Shown here: piece after piece, positions 53,842 through 63,325 of the stretch
How the letters are laid out: each line of letters begins with the position of its first letter
Position numbering within the stretch: position 1 is the stretch's first letter
Source: Peptoniphilaceae bacterium
GTDB lineage: Bacteria > Bacillota > Clostridia > Tissierellales > Peptoniphilaceae
Direction of reading: 5' to 3'
Length of the DNA stretch: 64,000 nucleotides
NCBI GenBank assembly: GCA_022779285.1
Contig: JALFST010000008.1
Coordinates: 33,531-97,530, forward strand
Notes under the pieces: generated by a model
Told to the model about the DNA's origin: nothing
The model's input: only the letters and a program-made list of their open reading frames with translations
Database searches by the model: none
Program-made: the position numbers and the translations under genes

Positions 53842-55083
53842 TTACACTTTGATTTTTCGGAGCAAATCACCGGGCTCCACCGGAGACGGCACAGGAATCC
53901 GGAATATTTTTCTCGGAACATTGGCCTCGGAACAAGGATTTCCCATTTCATCATAAATGGCATTCACGGAAAATTCGAGATATCCCGGCCGATTCTGTAA
54001 AATTTCGATCACATCGCCCACCGCAAAGCGATTTCTCTCCTCAATCACGGCGAGTCCGTGTACAGCATCATATTCCTTTACGATACCCAAAAAATTATAA
54101 TTCTGAATATAAGAGGTGCTTTCATAATTTTGTCCCTCCGCTCCCGGATTTCCAAATAGAAAGCCCGTCGTAAAAGCGCGGTGACTTGTTTTTTCTAATT
54201 CCCGAATCAGTTCTTCACTTTTTTCCGGTGTCAGTCTCCCCTCCATCATGGCATCAATCGCTTCTCGATACGCATGAATCACGGTGGAAACATAATATTG
54301 CGTCTTGACTCTGCCTTCAATTTTCAGGCTGCTCACTCCGGCGCCGACCAGCTTTTCCAGATGCGGCAAGAGACACAGATCCTTGGAATTCATGAGAAAA
54401 GTACCATGTTCATCCTCATCGATCGGAAAATACTCTCCCGGCCGTGTCTCCTCTACAAGGCGGTACTTCCATCGGCATGCCTGCGCGCAGTCCCCTTGAT
54501 TGGCATCACGTCCGGTCATGTAATTGGATAAAAGACAGCGTCCCGAATATGAAATGCACATCGCTCCGTGAGCAAAAACCTCCAGCTCCAAATCCGGATC
54601 CGTTTTTTTACGAATACTTCGGATTTCCTCCAATGAAAGCTCACGAGCCAGCACGACCCTTTTTGCTCCCATTTCGTGCCAAAACTTAACAGTCTCTGCA
54701 TTCGTCACGCTGGCCTGAGTGGAAATATGAAGCTCCAAATCGGAATTCCGTTTCACAGCCATAAAGATTCCCGGGTCCGCTACAATCACCGCATCCACTC
54801 CGATCGCATCCAAAAAACGGATATAATCGTCAAGGCCGATCAGGTCCTCATTGTGTGGAATGATATTCAAGGTTACATGAAGTCTCGCTCCCTGCCGATG
54901 GATCAGCTCCACCGCTTTTTTCATGGCTTCCGCATCAAAATTTCCGGACGCTTTTCGAAGGCCGAAGCGTTCTCCGCCGATATAAACAGCATCCGCCCCG
55001 AAATGCAGGGCGGACTCCAATTTTTCAAAATCACCGGCAGGCGCCAGCAACTCAGGTTTGCTTCTATTTTGCATACTGCCCAT
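53842..55083 (-). CDS. trhP: U32-family tRNA hydroxylation protein TrhP
   Basis: Annotated historically as a collagenase-like peptidase; homologues in Bacillus and E. coli are needed for 5-hydroxyuridine at tRNA position 34. The 413 residues have LLAPAGDFEKLESAL and the U32 signature EVFAHGAMCISYSGRC, plus Cys at NQGDCAQACRW, suggesting an Fe-S site. A C-terminal barrel ends the protein. ATG 55083 has GGAG before it and overlaps the end of rnj by 20 bases. Confidence 0.9.
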   Translation of the reverse strand: MGSMQNRSKPELLAPAGDFEKLESALHFGADAVYIGGERFGLRKASGNFDAEAMKKAVELIHRQGARLHVTLNIIPHNEDLIGLDDYIRFLDAIGVDAVIVADPGIFMAVKRNSDLELHISTQASVTNAETVKFWHEMGAKRVVLARELSLEEIRSIRKKTDPDLELEVFAHGAMCISYSGRCLLSNYMTGRDANQGDCAQACRWKYRLVEETRPGEYFPIDEDEHGTFLMNSKDLCLLPHLEKLVGAGVSSLKIEGRVKTQYYVSTVIHAYREAIDAMMEGRLTPEKSEELIRELEKTSHRAFTTGFLFGNPGAEGQNYESTSYIQNYNFLGIVKEYDAVHGLAVIEERNRFAVGDVIEILQNRPGYLEFSVNAIYDEMGNPCSEANVPRKIFRIPVPSPVEPGDLLRKIKV

Positions 55084-56764
55084 CAGTCTCCATAATAATG
55101 GTGAGAATCATCGGATTTCTCTGAATTTCCGTAAAGACATATCCCTTAATCTCTTCACGAATCTGTGATTTCAGATAATTCCAATCTCCAATACGGCGCT
55201 TTTTCGCTTCATCAAAAACGGTAAGCACCTTCTTCTTCATTTCTTCAATCAGATCCACATTGTCCTTCATATAGATAAATCCCCGCGAAAGAATTTCCGG
55301 ACCGGCAACAACTGCCTTGGATCGCTTATCAATGGTAACCACTACAGCGATCATGCCGTCATCCGCAAGGCGCTTGCGGTCGTTGAGAACAACGCTTCCG
55401 ACATCGCCGACTCCAAGACCGTCAATCAGCACCTGCCCGGCCTGCACCTTGTTGTCCATATTGGCTTGAATACGCTTACCGCGGCGTTCAAATTCGAATA
55501 CAGTTCCGTTTTCACCCAGAAAAATATGATCCGAGGGAATGCCCAGGGACTCCGCTAAACGCTTATGTGTGATCAGCATCCGCGGTTCTCCATGTGCCGG
55601 AATAAAGTAACGTTCCTTCACCAGAGAATGCATGAGCTTGAGCTCCTCCTGACATGCGTGACCTGAGACGTGCACCTCCGCAATCGAAGAATATATGAGG
55701 CGACATCCTTTTTGCATGAGTTTGTTAATCATGGCGCCGATGCTCTTCTCATTTCCGGGAATCATCGATGCGGACAGGATCACCGTATCGGAGGGCTGAA
55801 TATCGATTTGCCGGTGCTCATTGTTGGCCATGCGCGAGAGGGCGCTCAAGGGCTCTCCCTGGGATCCCGTGATCAAAAGACAAATCTGGCTCGGCTTGAA
55901 ATTTTTCACTTCATTGATATCGATCAGAGTTTTTGCTTTGACACGCAAATATCCGAGCTCCTGCGCTACTTGGACATTATTGACCATCGATCTGCCCGAT
56001 AGACAGATTTTCCGTCCGTTTGCTTCTGCCGCCCATATGATCTGCTGTACTCGATGCAAATTCGAAGCAAAAGTTGCTACGATAATACGATCCTTGGTCT
56101 CCGAGAAAATTTCACGAAAAGTATCGCCCACAGTGCGTTCGCTCATCGTATAACCGCTGTGTTCGACGTTGGTGGAATCTGAATAGAGAGCCAAAACGCC
56201 CTCCTCACCGAGCTGTGCAAGGCGTTGTAAATCCGTAGGCTCATGATCGATTGGCGTGAAGTCGAATTTGAAATCGCCCGTGAAGAGCACGGTTCCTACC
56301 GGGTTATGAACAGCAATCGCGCAAGCATCGGGAATGCTGTGAGCAACTCGAATATACTCACATTCAAATGCTCCCAGCTTCAGGTGATCTCCCACCTTTA
56401 CGGTTTTAATAAATTTTGGAGAAAGCCCATGCTCCTTAAATTTATTTTGCAACATGCCTGCTGTCAGGCGTGTGCAATACACATTGACAGGTAATTTTTT
56501 TAAAATATAGGGTACTGCGCCATAGTGATCCTCATGCCCGTGCGTGATGAGGATTCCGCGCAGCTTATGCTTATTTTTTTCAATATAGGTTACATCAGGG
56601 ATTACCGTATCCACACCGGGCATAGTTTCGTCAGGAAATGTCAATCCGCAATCAATCATGATCATGTCATCGCCGTATTCGACAACAGCCATGTTTTTAC
56701 CGATTTCACCGACTCCACCCAGCGGGATCACCCTCAACTTCTTCGGTTCCGCTTTTTTTCTCAA
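55064..56764 (-). CDS. rnj: Ribonuclease J
   Basis: 5'-3' exo- and endoribonuclease central to mRNA decay in Gram-positives. The 566 residues have the beta-lactamase core LRVIPLGGVGEIGKNM, the zinc motif THGHEDHYGAVPY, the beta-CASP domain (VSGHACQEELK, PAHGEPRML) and a C-terminal domain. Only one RNase J gene is in the window. It lies between the DUF1292 gene and trhP. Confidence 0.96.
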   Translation of the reverse strand: MRKKAEPKKLRVIPLGGVGEIGKNMAVVEYGDDMIMIDCGLTFPDETMPGVDTVIPDVTYIEKNKHKLRGILITHGHEDHYGAVPYILKKLPVNVYCTRLTAGMLQNKFKEHGLSPKFIKTVKVGDHLKLGAFECEYIRVAHSIPDACAIAVHNPVGTVLFTGDFKFDFTPIDHEPTDLQRLAQLGEEGVLALYSDSTNVEHSGYTMSERTVGDTFREIFSETKDRIIVATFASNLHRVQQIIWAAEANGRKICLSGRSMVNNVQVAQELGYLRVKAKTLIDINEVKNFKPSQICLLITGSQGEPLSALSRMANNEHRQIDIQPSDTVILSASMIPGNEKSIGAMINKLMQKGCRLIYSSIAEVHVSGHACQEELKLMHSLVKERYFIPAHGEPRMLITHKRLAESLGIPSDHIFLGENGTVFEFERRGKRIQANMDNKVQAGQVLIDGLGVGDVGSVVLNDRKRLADDGMIAVVVTIDKRSKAVVAGPEILSRGFIYMKDNVDLIEEMKKKVLTVFDEAKKRRIGDWNYLKSQIREEIKGYVFTEIQRNPMILTIIMETDGQYAK

Positions 56765-56788
56765 AATAGTTTCCTCTCTTATTTTAGT

Positions 56789-57055
56789 TTATTTTTCACC
56801 ATTTGCGGTGTTATGCTCTTTTTCATACTCATCTACAAGCTCATCATAGATGCCAGCCACCTCAGCGAGCTCATCCTCATCGGTGACCGCTTCAAATTCC
56901 ACATCATCATCGATCGTCCGATAACGAAAAAAATAGCCCTCATCATCGTCAGGCTTTGCCAAAAAACAATATTCTTTTTCTCCGACGCCAAAAGAGGCGA
57001 TCAGCTCATATTCTATTTCATTTTCCCCATCAAACAAAAAAATGTGGTCGTTCAC
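56789..57055 (-). CDS. DUF1292-family protein (YrzB-like)
   Basis: Acidic 88-residue protein of unknown function: HIFLFDGENEIEYELIASFGV, GEKEYCFLAKP, then a C-terminal Glu/Asp-rich segment (TDEDELAEVAGIYDELVDEYE). It is always found in the alaS-ireB-ruvX-yrzB order in Bacillota, as here, overlapping ruvX by four bases. Confidence 0.9.
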   Translation of the reverse strand: MNDHIFLFDGENEIEYELIASFGVGEKEYCFLAKPDDDEGYFFRYRTIDDDVEFEAVTDEDELAEVAGIYDELVDEYEKEHNTANGEK

Positions 57056-57468
57056 AAAATTCTCCTATCCAGCCATGCTTGTAAAATTACTGTTGCCGCA
57101 ATTCGATCAATGTATTTTTTTCGGTTTTCCCGGCGTACGCCGCTCTGCTGCAAAACCTGCTCTGCGGTCACGGTGGACAGTCTCTCATCCTGATAATCTA
57201 TCTCGAGTCCGGTTGCTTTGCGCAATTCAACGCCAAAGCTGTGCGCCCTCTGTGCTGAGGCGCCCTCATCATTGTTCATGTGCTTAGGAAGACCAATCAC
57301 AACAATATTTACGTCATACTCTTCAATAATAGCCTTGAGCTTTGCTAAATCATCGCGAAACGATGAGCGCCGGATTGTTGTAACCGCTTGTGCAATTTGC
57401 TGCGTAGGATCGCTGACGGCAACGCCGATAGTACGCGTGCCTAAATCCAGTCCCATCGTTCTCGCCAT
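57052..57468 (-). CDS. ruvX: Holliday junction resolvase-like / pre-16S rRNA nuclease YqgF
   Basis: RNase H-fold nuclease implicated in trimming the 16S rRNA 5' end. The 138 residues have MGLDLGTRTIGVAVSDP, VIGLPKHMN and DERLSTVTAEQVL, with DRIAATVILQAWLD at the C-terminus; acidic catalytic residues are retained. It lies 11 bases after ireB and overlaps the DUF1292 gene. Confidence 0.96.
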   Translation of the reverse strand: MARTMGLDLGTRTIGVAVSDPTQQIAQAVTTIRRSSFRDDLAKLKAIIEEYDVNIVVIGLPKHMNNDEGASAQRAHSFGVELRKATGLEIDYQDERLSTVTAEQVLQQSGVRRENRKKYIDRIAATVILQAWLDRRIL

Positions 57469-57479
57469 GATTTCCTTCT

Positions 57480-57755
57480 TTACTTATCTTTTCCGATGCC
57501 GTTGCCCTCCAGATAGTAGGTCAGCAGCTCTTCCAACAGATCATCTCTTTCAATCTGACGTATCAGCTTACGTGCGCCGTTATAGCTTGTAATATACGTC
57601 GGATCTCCGGATAAAATATATCCGATGATCTGATTTTCCGGAGAATATCCCTTTGCCTTCAATGATTCGTATACACTTGTGAGAATATCAATCATCTCCC
57701 GGTTTTCATCATCGATCGGTGTAAAAAGCATTGTCTCGTTAAAATCCTTTGACAT
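57480..57755 (-). CDS. ireB: IreB-family regulator (DUF965)
   Basis: Small protein phosphorylated by the PASTA kinase IreK in Enterococcus, where it tunes envelope stress resistance. The 91 residues read MSKDFNETMLFTPIDDE, LTSVYESLKAKGYSPENQ, and IGYILSGDPTYITSY, the family core. ATG 57755 has AAGGAGGCTCTC before it. The N-terminal Thr residues are the likely phosphosites (family knowledge). The kinase and phosphatase genes are 15 kb away in the same window. Confidence 0.95.
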   Translation of the reverse strand: MSKDFNETMLFTPIDDENREMIDILTSVYESLKAKGYSPENQIIGYILSGDPTYITSYNGARKLIRQIERDDLLEELLTYYLEGNGIGKDK

Positions 57756-57765
57756 GAGAGCCTCC

Positions 57766-60390
57766 TTACCTTGCATGTATTGTTACCCATTCCTCTACCG
57801 TTGCTAACGCTTCTTCAATTTTTGAGGGATTTTTTCCGCCTGCCGTTGCAAAATTCGGTCTTCCGCCTCCGTTTCCCCCTGTAATCTGTGCCAGGCTTCG
57901 AACCAAATCTCCCGCTTTCAGGCCTTCCGCGTTGGACTGCGCATCCATGGCAACCACCCAAAACACTTTTCCTTCAACAGCTGAGCTTAAGACGATGATA
58001 TAACGGTTTTTGCCATCTTTCAAGGCATCCGAGATTTCTTTGAGTTCTTCCATGCTCTTTCCCGGAAGATTTTGCTTCAAAACCGGAATTCCGGCAATCT
58101 CCGTCACCTCCTGCTCCAGCTTCTGAGAAAGCTCATGTGCCATCTTTGTCTGAAAGGATTCTATCTCCTTTTTTAGAGTGCGGTTTTCCTCAATCAGCTG
58201 CTCCGTACGAGAAAGAATCTGATCATTTGCGGCTTTGAGAAGCTCGGCCTCCTCATTCAGCTGATGTTCATATGCCAGATCCAATCGGTAGCAGGCACGT
58301 CCCGTAATGGCTTCCATACGTCTGACACCGGAGGATACGCCCTGCTCCGAAAGAATACGAAGCATCTGTATCTGTGAGGTGTTCTCCACGTGCGTGCCTC
58401 CACAGAGCTCCTTTGAGAAATCCCCCATGGAAACAACACGTACCACATCCCGATATTTATCCTCAAACAGACCGACCGCGCCCTGCGCCATCGCTTCCTG
58501 AAGAGGCAAAACCTCTGTTGTGACAGGGTAGGAGTCAAAAATCGCACGATTGACGATCTCTTCGACAGCCTTCACCTGTTCTTGAGTCATCGCCTCATAA
58601 TGCGTAAAATCAAAACGCAGGCGATCCGGGCCCACATAGGAACCCGCCTGATGGACATGCTCTCCGAGCACCTCGCGCAAAGCACGATTTAACAGATGTG
58701 TTGCAGAGTGGTTGCGGCGCACATCATTGCGGTGATCCGCATCCACGGTCAATTCGACACAATCCCCCACGTGCAACGATCCGTCCTCAACAGATACATG
58801 ATGAAAGAAGATCCCATCTTTATCCTTTGAAACATATTGTACGGAAGCGTCGCATCCGTCAGAATGCATGATTCCAAAATCGGAAATCTGTCCGCCGCTT
58901 TCTGCATAAAAAGGCGTTTGATCCAGAACGGCAATGCCCTCTTCTCCTGCGGCAATCTCCTCCACGCGATTTTTCCCGTGGAAAATCGCAACGATCTTTC
59001 CTCGGCATTGCAATACCTCATAGCCCCGAAAATCTGTTGCAGCGACTCCGGAAAGATCCAGCTTTACAGCGTCATCCCATGCTGCTCCGCCGGCTCTGCG
59101 CTCACGAGACTGAATGCGTTGCTGCTCCATTTTTTCACGAAAAGCCGCTTCATCCACTTGAATATTTCTTTCCGATGCAATCTCCTTCGTTAAGTCCAAG
59201 GGAAATCCATAGGTATCATAAAGGCGGAAAACATCCGATCCGGAAAGCGTGCTTTGCTTTTCCGAAACCGTCTGATCAAGCAGCTCTTTGAGCATGAGCA
59301 GACCCTGATCGATCGTTTGCTGAAAGCTTTCTTCCTCACGCACGACAACCTTGAAGATGCGTTCTAAGGAAGATTCCAATTCCGGATATTCTCCAAGGTA
59401 GACCGGAATGACCTCTCGGATGGTTTTTGTTAAAAATTCGCCCTCGATCCCCAGTAATTTTCCATGGCGGTAGGCACGTCGAATGAGCCTGCGCAAAATG
59501 TAACCGCGCCCCTCGTTGGAAGGAACAACGCCGTCCAGTGCCAGAAACGTCATTGCCTTCGTATGATCGATGATGACACGGAAGGATTCGTCCGTTTTTT
59601 CACTCTGCCCATATGTCTTGCCGCTCAGCTCACCAATGCGATTCCGAAGCGGCAAAAACTCTTCCAGCTCAAAAATATTTCTCTTGTTTTCGCAGACGAG
59701 CGCCAATCTTTCCAAACCCATGCCCGTATCGATATTCGGATGATCAATAGGGAGATAAGAGCCGTCCGCCTGACGATTGAATTGCGTAAATACGAGATTC
59801 CAGATTTCCATAAAACGATCCGAATTATCGGTCGGGCAAGAGCCCTCGCCGAATTCCGGACCTCGATCATAATGAATTTCCGAGCAAGGTCCGCAAGGCC
59901 CCTGTTCCAGTTCCCAAAAATTATCTTCTTTTCCGAGACGCATCATATGATCCTCTGCAATGCCCACCTCTTGCGTCCAAATATCATATGCCGTATCGTC
60001 ATCCTGATAGACGGTGATCCAGAGCTTATCCTTCTCAAGGCCGATCTTTTCCGTCAGAAACTCATATGCCCAATGAATCGCTTCTTTCTTAAAATAATCA
60101 CCGAAGGAAAAGTTCCCGAGCATCTCAAAATATGTGGCATGGCGGTCTGTCTTGCCCACATTGTCGATGTCCGCGGTACGCAGGCATCGCTGTGAGCTCG
60201 TGGCGCGATTTTTCGCCATCTTCTTTTCCCCTAAAAAGTATGCCTTCAAAGGTGCCATACCGGCGTTGATGAGCAATAAACTCTTATCACCCTTCGGAAC
60301 AAGAGAATAGCTTTTCAGACGAATATGCCCCTTCGACTCAAAAAAATCGAGAAATTCTTTTCGAGCCTCATTCAAACCCAGATGCTTCAT
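57766..60390 (-). CDS. alaS: Alanyl-tRNA synthetase
   Basis: Charges tRNA-Ala and edits mischarged Ser/Gly. The 874 residues have class II catalytic motifs (FFESKGH, TSSQRCLRTADIDNVGKTDRHATYFEMLGNFSFGDYF split across motif 1-2), the editing domain with HSATHLLNRALRE and CGGTHVENTSQIQML, and a C-terminal Gly-rich domain (GGNGGGRPNFATAGG). Length is normal. It is followed by ireB 10 bases on. No T-box leader is visible. Confidence 0.97.
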   Translation of the reverse strand: MKHLGLNEARKEFLDFFESKGHIRLKSYSLVPKGDKSLLLINAGMAPLKAYFLGEKKMAKNRATSSQRCLRTADIDNVGKTDRHATYFEMLGNFSFGDYFKKEAIHWAYEFLTEKIGLEKDKLWITVYQDDDTAYDIWTQEVGIAEDHMMRLGKEDNFWELEQGPCGPCSEIHYDRGPEFGEGSCPTDNSDRFMEIWNLVFTQFNRQADGSYLPIDHPNIDTGMGLERLALVCENKRNIFELEEFLPLRNRIGELSGKTYGQSEKTDESFRVIIDHTKAMTFLALDGVVPSNEGRGYILRRLIRRAYRHGKLLGIEGEFLTKTIREVIPVYLGEYPELESSLERIFKVVVREEESFQQTIDQGLLMLKELLDQTVSEKQSTLSGSDVFRLYDTYGFPLDLTKEIASERNIQVDEAAFREKMEQQRIQSRERRAGGAAWDDAVKLDLSGVAATDFRGYEVLQCRGKIVAIFHGKNRVEEIAAGEEGIAVLDQTPFYAESGGQISDFGIMHSDGCDASVQYVSKDKDGIFFHHVSVEDGSLHVGDCVELTVDADHRNDVRRNHSATHLLNRALREVLGEHVHQAGSYVGPDRLRFDFTHYEAMTQEQVKAVEEIVNRAIFDSYPVTTEVLPLQEAMAQGAVGLFEDKYRDVVRVVSMGDFSKELCGGTHVENTSQIQMLRILSEQGVSSGVRRMEAITGRACYRLDLAYEHQLNEEAELLKAANDQILSRTEQLIEENRTLKKEIESFQTKMAHELSQKLEQEVTEIAGIPVLKQNLPGKSMEELKEISDALKDGKNRYIIVLSSAVEGKVFWVVAMDAQSNAEGLKAGDLVRSLAQITGGNGGGRPNFATAGGKNPSKIEEALATVEEWVTIHAR

Positions 60391-60423
60391 ATGCTCTCCT
60401 TCATTACATTCGTTCTATGCGTT

Positions 60424-60837
60424 CTAAATAGAACTTTCTCTTTCTACAAGATCTGACAAATAGATATCCTTGACAGAGGAATAAATCGCCTCGTTGATTT
60501 TGGACATGATATACCGCGTAGCGCAATTGGTTCTGCCTCCCGGGCAATCCCCCGCTACGACACAATCGGCTAACCAGAAATCGCCCTCCAGAGTATTCAG
60601 CAGCTCCAAAACGCTGATTTGATCCGCCGGCTTGGCCAGAACATAGCCGCCGTTGACACCTCGTATACTCTTGAGAAAGCCGTCCTTACGCAGCAATCGA
60701 AACAGCTGCTCCAGATAGGATTCGCTCAAAAGCAGTTCCTGTGAAATTTCCGTTATGGATACAATGGAATCCTTTGGTTGTGAAGCAACATAAACGATCG
60801 CCCGCAGTCCGTACCGACTTCTTGTCGTTAATTTCAT
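60424..60837 (-). CDS. Rrf2-family Fe-S-sensing transcription regulator
   Basis: Winged-helix repressor of 137 residues: MKLTTRSRYGLRAIVY, ITEISQELLLSESYLEQLF (HTH), GGYVLAKP wing. Three Cys at 92, 98 and 105 (CVVAGDCPGG, NC) match IscR's cluster-binding spacing, so it probably senses Fe-S status; CymR-type lack them. Genes usually controlled by such regulators (nifS, iscU, cysK) are not adjacent. It lies between leuS and alaS on the same strand, so it may share their transcript. Confidence 0.93.
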   Translation of the reverse strand: MKLTTRSRYGLRAIVYVASQPKDSIVSITEISQELLLSESYLEQLFRLLRKDGFLKSIRGVNGGYVLAKPADQISVLELLNTLEGDFWLADCVVAGDCPGGRTNCATRYIMSKINEAIYSSVKDIYLSDLVERESSI

Positions 60838-60865
60838 TTCTGATCCTCTCTAAACGGTAAGCACC

Positions 60866-63295
60866 TCAACGACAGACAATGTTTAAAATTTTTCCGGGAA
60901 CGAAAATCACTTTCAAAATATTCTTATCCCGTATCTGACGTTGTATTGCTTCTGTTTTTTCCACCTCGGCCAAGACTTCTTCTTTTGTTGCATTCGGAGA
61001 AATCCGGAGCTGCCCGCGAACCTTCCCGTTGACCTGAACAGGCATCTCAATTGTATCTCCGACCAATTTGGATTCATCATAATCCGGCCATTGCACATCC
61101 GTTGCAATATGTCCGGAGAAACCTGCTGTTTCCCAAAGCTCTTCCGTAATATGCGGTGCTACCGGATTGAGCAGAATGAGATACGTCTCCCACTCCTTTT
61201 TCGTAATCGATCCTTTTTGACGGAATTCATTGGAAAGCGTCATCAGCTGAGCAATTGCGGTGTTGAATTTGAGAACCTCATAGTCGTCGGTTACCTTTTT
61301 AATGGTTTGATTCATCGGAATCGAAAGATCGTCGGAATAACAATCCTCATCGTTCACCAATTCCGCGAGCCTCCACACCCTTTCCAGATAGCGGCGGCAC
61401 CCCTGAACTCCCTGCTCTGTCCAGGGAGCGCTCTTCTCAAAGTCGCCGATAAACATCTCATAGGTTCGCAGGGTATCCGCTCCATATTCCCGTACGATTT
61501 CGTCAGGATTCACCACATTCCCCCGCGACTTACTCATCTTTTCACCATTGGCTCCTAATATCATACCATGAGAAGTACGCTTTAAATATGGTTCCGGTGT
61601 GGATACGATCCCGATGTCATATAGAAATTTATGCCAAAAACGTGAATAAAGCAGATGCAGCGTTGTATGCTCCATCCCGCCGTTATACCAATCCACCGGC
61701 CCGAAATATTTTTCCGCATCCGGAGAAACGGGCATCTGATGATTGTGCGGATCCATATAGCGCAGATAGTACCAGGAGGAGCCTGCCCACTGCGGCATCG
61801 TATCCGTCTCTCTCTTTGCCGGCCGGCCGCAAATCGGACATACCGTATTCACAAAATCTTCCATCGCCGAAAGCGGTGATTCCCCATTTTCTGCAGGTTC
61901 ATAATTTTCGACATCAGGAAGGCGAACCGGCAGCTGATCCTCGGGCACCGGCACCCATCCGTGCTCAGGACAATAAATCATAGGAATGGGCTCACCCCAA
62001 TATCGCTGACGGCTGAAAACCCAGTCGCGAAGCTTGTAATTTGTTTTGCGGTGTCCGAGGCCCTCCGACTCCAGCCAGGCGATCATCTTCTCTTTGGCCT
62101 CGGCAACGGAGCATCCGTCTAAGAATCCGGAATGAATCATGGTTCCCGTTTCCACATCCGTATAAGGTTCTTCCTGTACGGAGCGCTCAGCGCCGCTCAC
62201 CACCTCTAAGATATCCATTCCGAACTTGGTCGCAAATTCCCAGTCTCTGTCGTCATGTGCCGGAACCGCCATAATGGCACCGGTTCCGTAGCTGCTCAGC
62301 ACATAGTCCGAAATCCATATCGGAATTTCTTTTCCATTCACGGGATTGATCGCCACAATGCCGGAAAGCATAACGCCTGTTTTTTCTTTATTCAGCTCAC
62401 CACGCTCAAATTCAGATTTCATCATGGCTTCGCGCTGGTATTTTTCCACCTCTTCACGGTTATGAAGCTGCGCTGAATATTTCTTTACCAAAGCATGCTC
62501 CGGCGCTAAAACAATATACGTAGCGCCGAAAAGAGTATCCGGACGCGTTGTATAGACCGTAACGGCATCTCTTGAGCCATCCTCCGCCTTCAGAGTAAAA
62601 TTCACCTCGGCACCGTAGGAACGACCGATCCAATTGATCTGCTGCTGGCGAATGCGCGGAAGATAATCCACCATATCCAAATCGTCAATCAGACGATCCG
62701 CATACTTGGTGATTGCAAGCATCCATTGATTTTTTACACGATGCTCGACGGGAGTCCCGCAACGCTCACACAAGCCGTTCACAACCTCCTCATTGGCCAG
62801 TCCGATTTTATCATTCGGACACCAGTTGATCATGGTCTCCTTTTTATAGGCAAGACCGTGCTTGAACATCTGTATAAAAATCCATTGTGTCCAATGGTAA
62901 TAATCGGGATCGGTCGTATTGATCTCACGCTCCCAGTCAAAGGAAAAACCGATGCTCTGTAATTGTTTACGAAAATGCTCGATATTATCGTGCGTAACCT
63001 TTGCGGGGTGAATATGATTTTTGATGGCATAGTTTTCTGTAGGCAGGCCGAATGCATCATATCCCATCGGATAAAGCACATTATATCCCTGCATTCTGCG
63101 CTTTCTGGCAACAATATCCAGCGCCGTATATGGGCGTGGATGCCCTACATGAAGTCCCTGTCCCGATGGATACGGAAACTCTACGAGAGCATAGTATTTC
63201 TTTTTCTCCGATCGTTGCTCGGCATGAAAGCACTGTGTCTTCTGCCAAAAAGCCTGCCACTTCTTTTCAATTGCGGACGGATTGTATGATTTCAT
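60866..63295 (-). CDS. leuS: Leucyl-tRNA synthetase
   Basis: Class I synthetase of 809 residues. HIGH motif as [11 protein letters not shown] (about residues 48-58), CP1 editing domain with the threonine-rich [18 protein letters not shown] as [14 protein letters not shown], and a C-terminal anticodon domain ending [13 protein letters not shown]. Length is normal. No leader RNA of T-box type is possible upstream because asnS is only 30 bases away. Confidence 0.98.
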   Translation of the reverse strand: MKSYNPSAIEKKWQAFWQKTQCFHAEQRSEKKKYYALVEFPYPSGQGLHVGHPRPYTALDIVARKRRMQGYNVLYPMGYDAFGLPTENYAIKNHIHPAKVTHDNIEHFRKQLQSIGFSFDWEREINTTDPDYYHWTQWIFIQMFKHGLAYKKETMINWCPNDKIGLANEEVVNGLCERCGTPVEHRVKNQWMLAITKYADRLIDDLDMVDYLPRIRQQQINWIGRSYGAEVNFTLKAEDGSRDAVTVYTTRPDTLFGATYIVLAPEHALVKKYSAQLHNREEVEKYQREAMMKSEFERGELNKEKTGVMLSGIVAINPVNGKEIPIWISDYVLSSYGTGAIMAVPAHDDRDWEFATKFGMDILEVVSGAERSVQEEPYTDVETGTMIHSGFLDGCSVAEAKEKMIAWLESEGLGHRKTNYKLRDWVFSRQRYWGEPIPMIYCPEHGWVPVPEDQLPVRLPDVENYEPAENGESPLSAMEDFVNTVCPICGRPAKRETDTMPQWAGSSWYYLRYMDPHNHQMPVSPDAEKYFGPVDWYNGGMEHTTLHLLYSRFWHKFLYDIGIVSTPEPYLKRTSHGMILGANGEKMSKSRGNVVNPDEIVREYGADTLRTYEMFIGDFEKSAPWTEQGVQGCRRYLERVWRLAELVNDEDCYSDDLSIPMNQTIKKVTDDYEVLKFNTAIAQLMTLSNEFRQKGSITKKEWETYLILLNPVAPHITEELWETAGFSGHIATDVQWPDYDESKLVGDTIEMPVQVNGKVRGQLRISPNATKEEVLAEVEKTEAIQRQIRDKNILKVIFVPGKILNIVCR

Positions 63296-63325
63296 ATCTC
63301 ATCTCTTTCTAAATTTTCGATATCA

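Noticed and set aside
60391..60423. T-box leader before alaS, or before leuS at 63296-63325
   Set aside because: The gaps are about 30 bases, far too short for a T-box, and no specifier or antiterminator sequence is visible.
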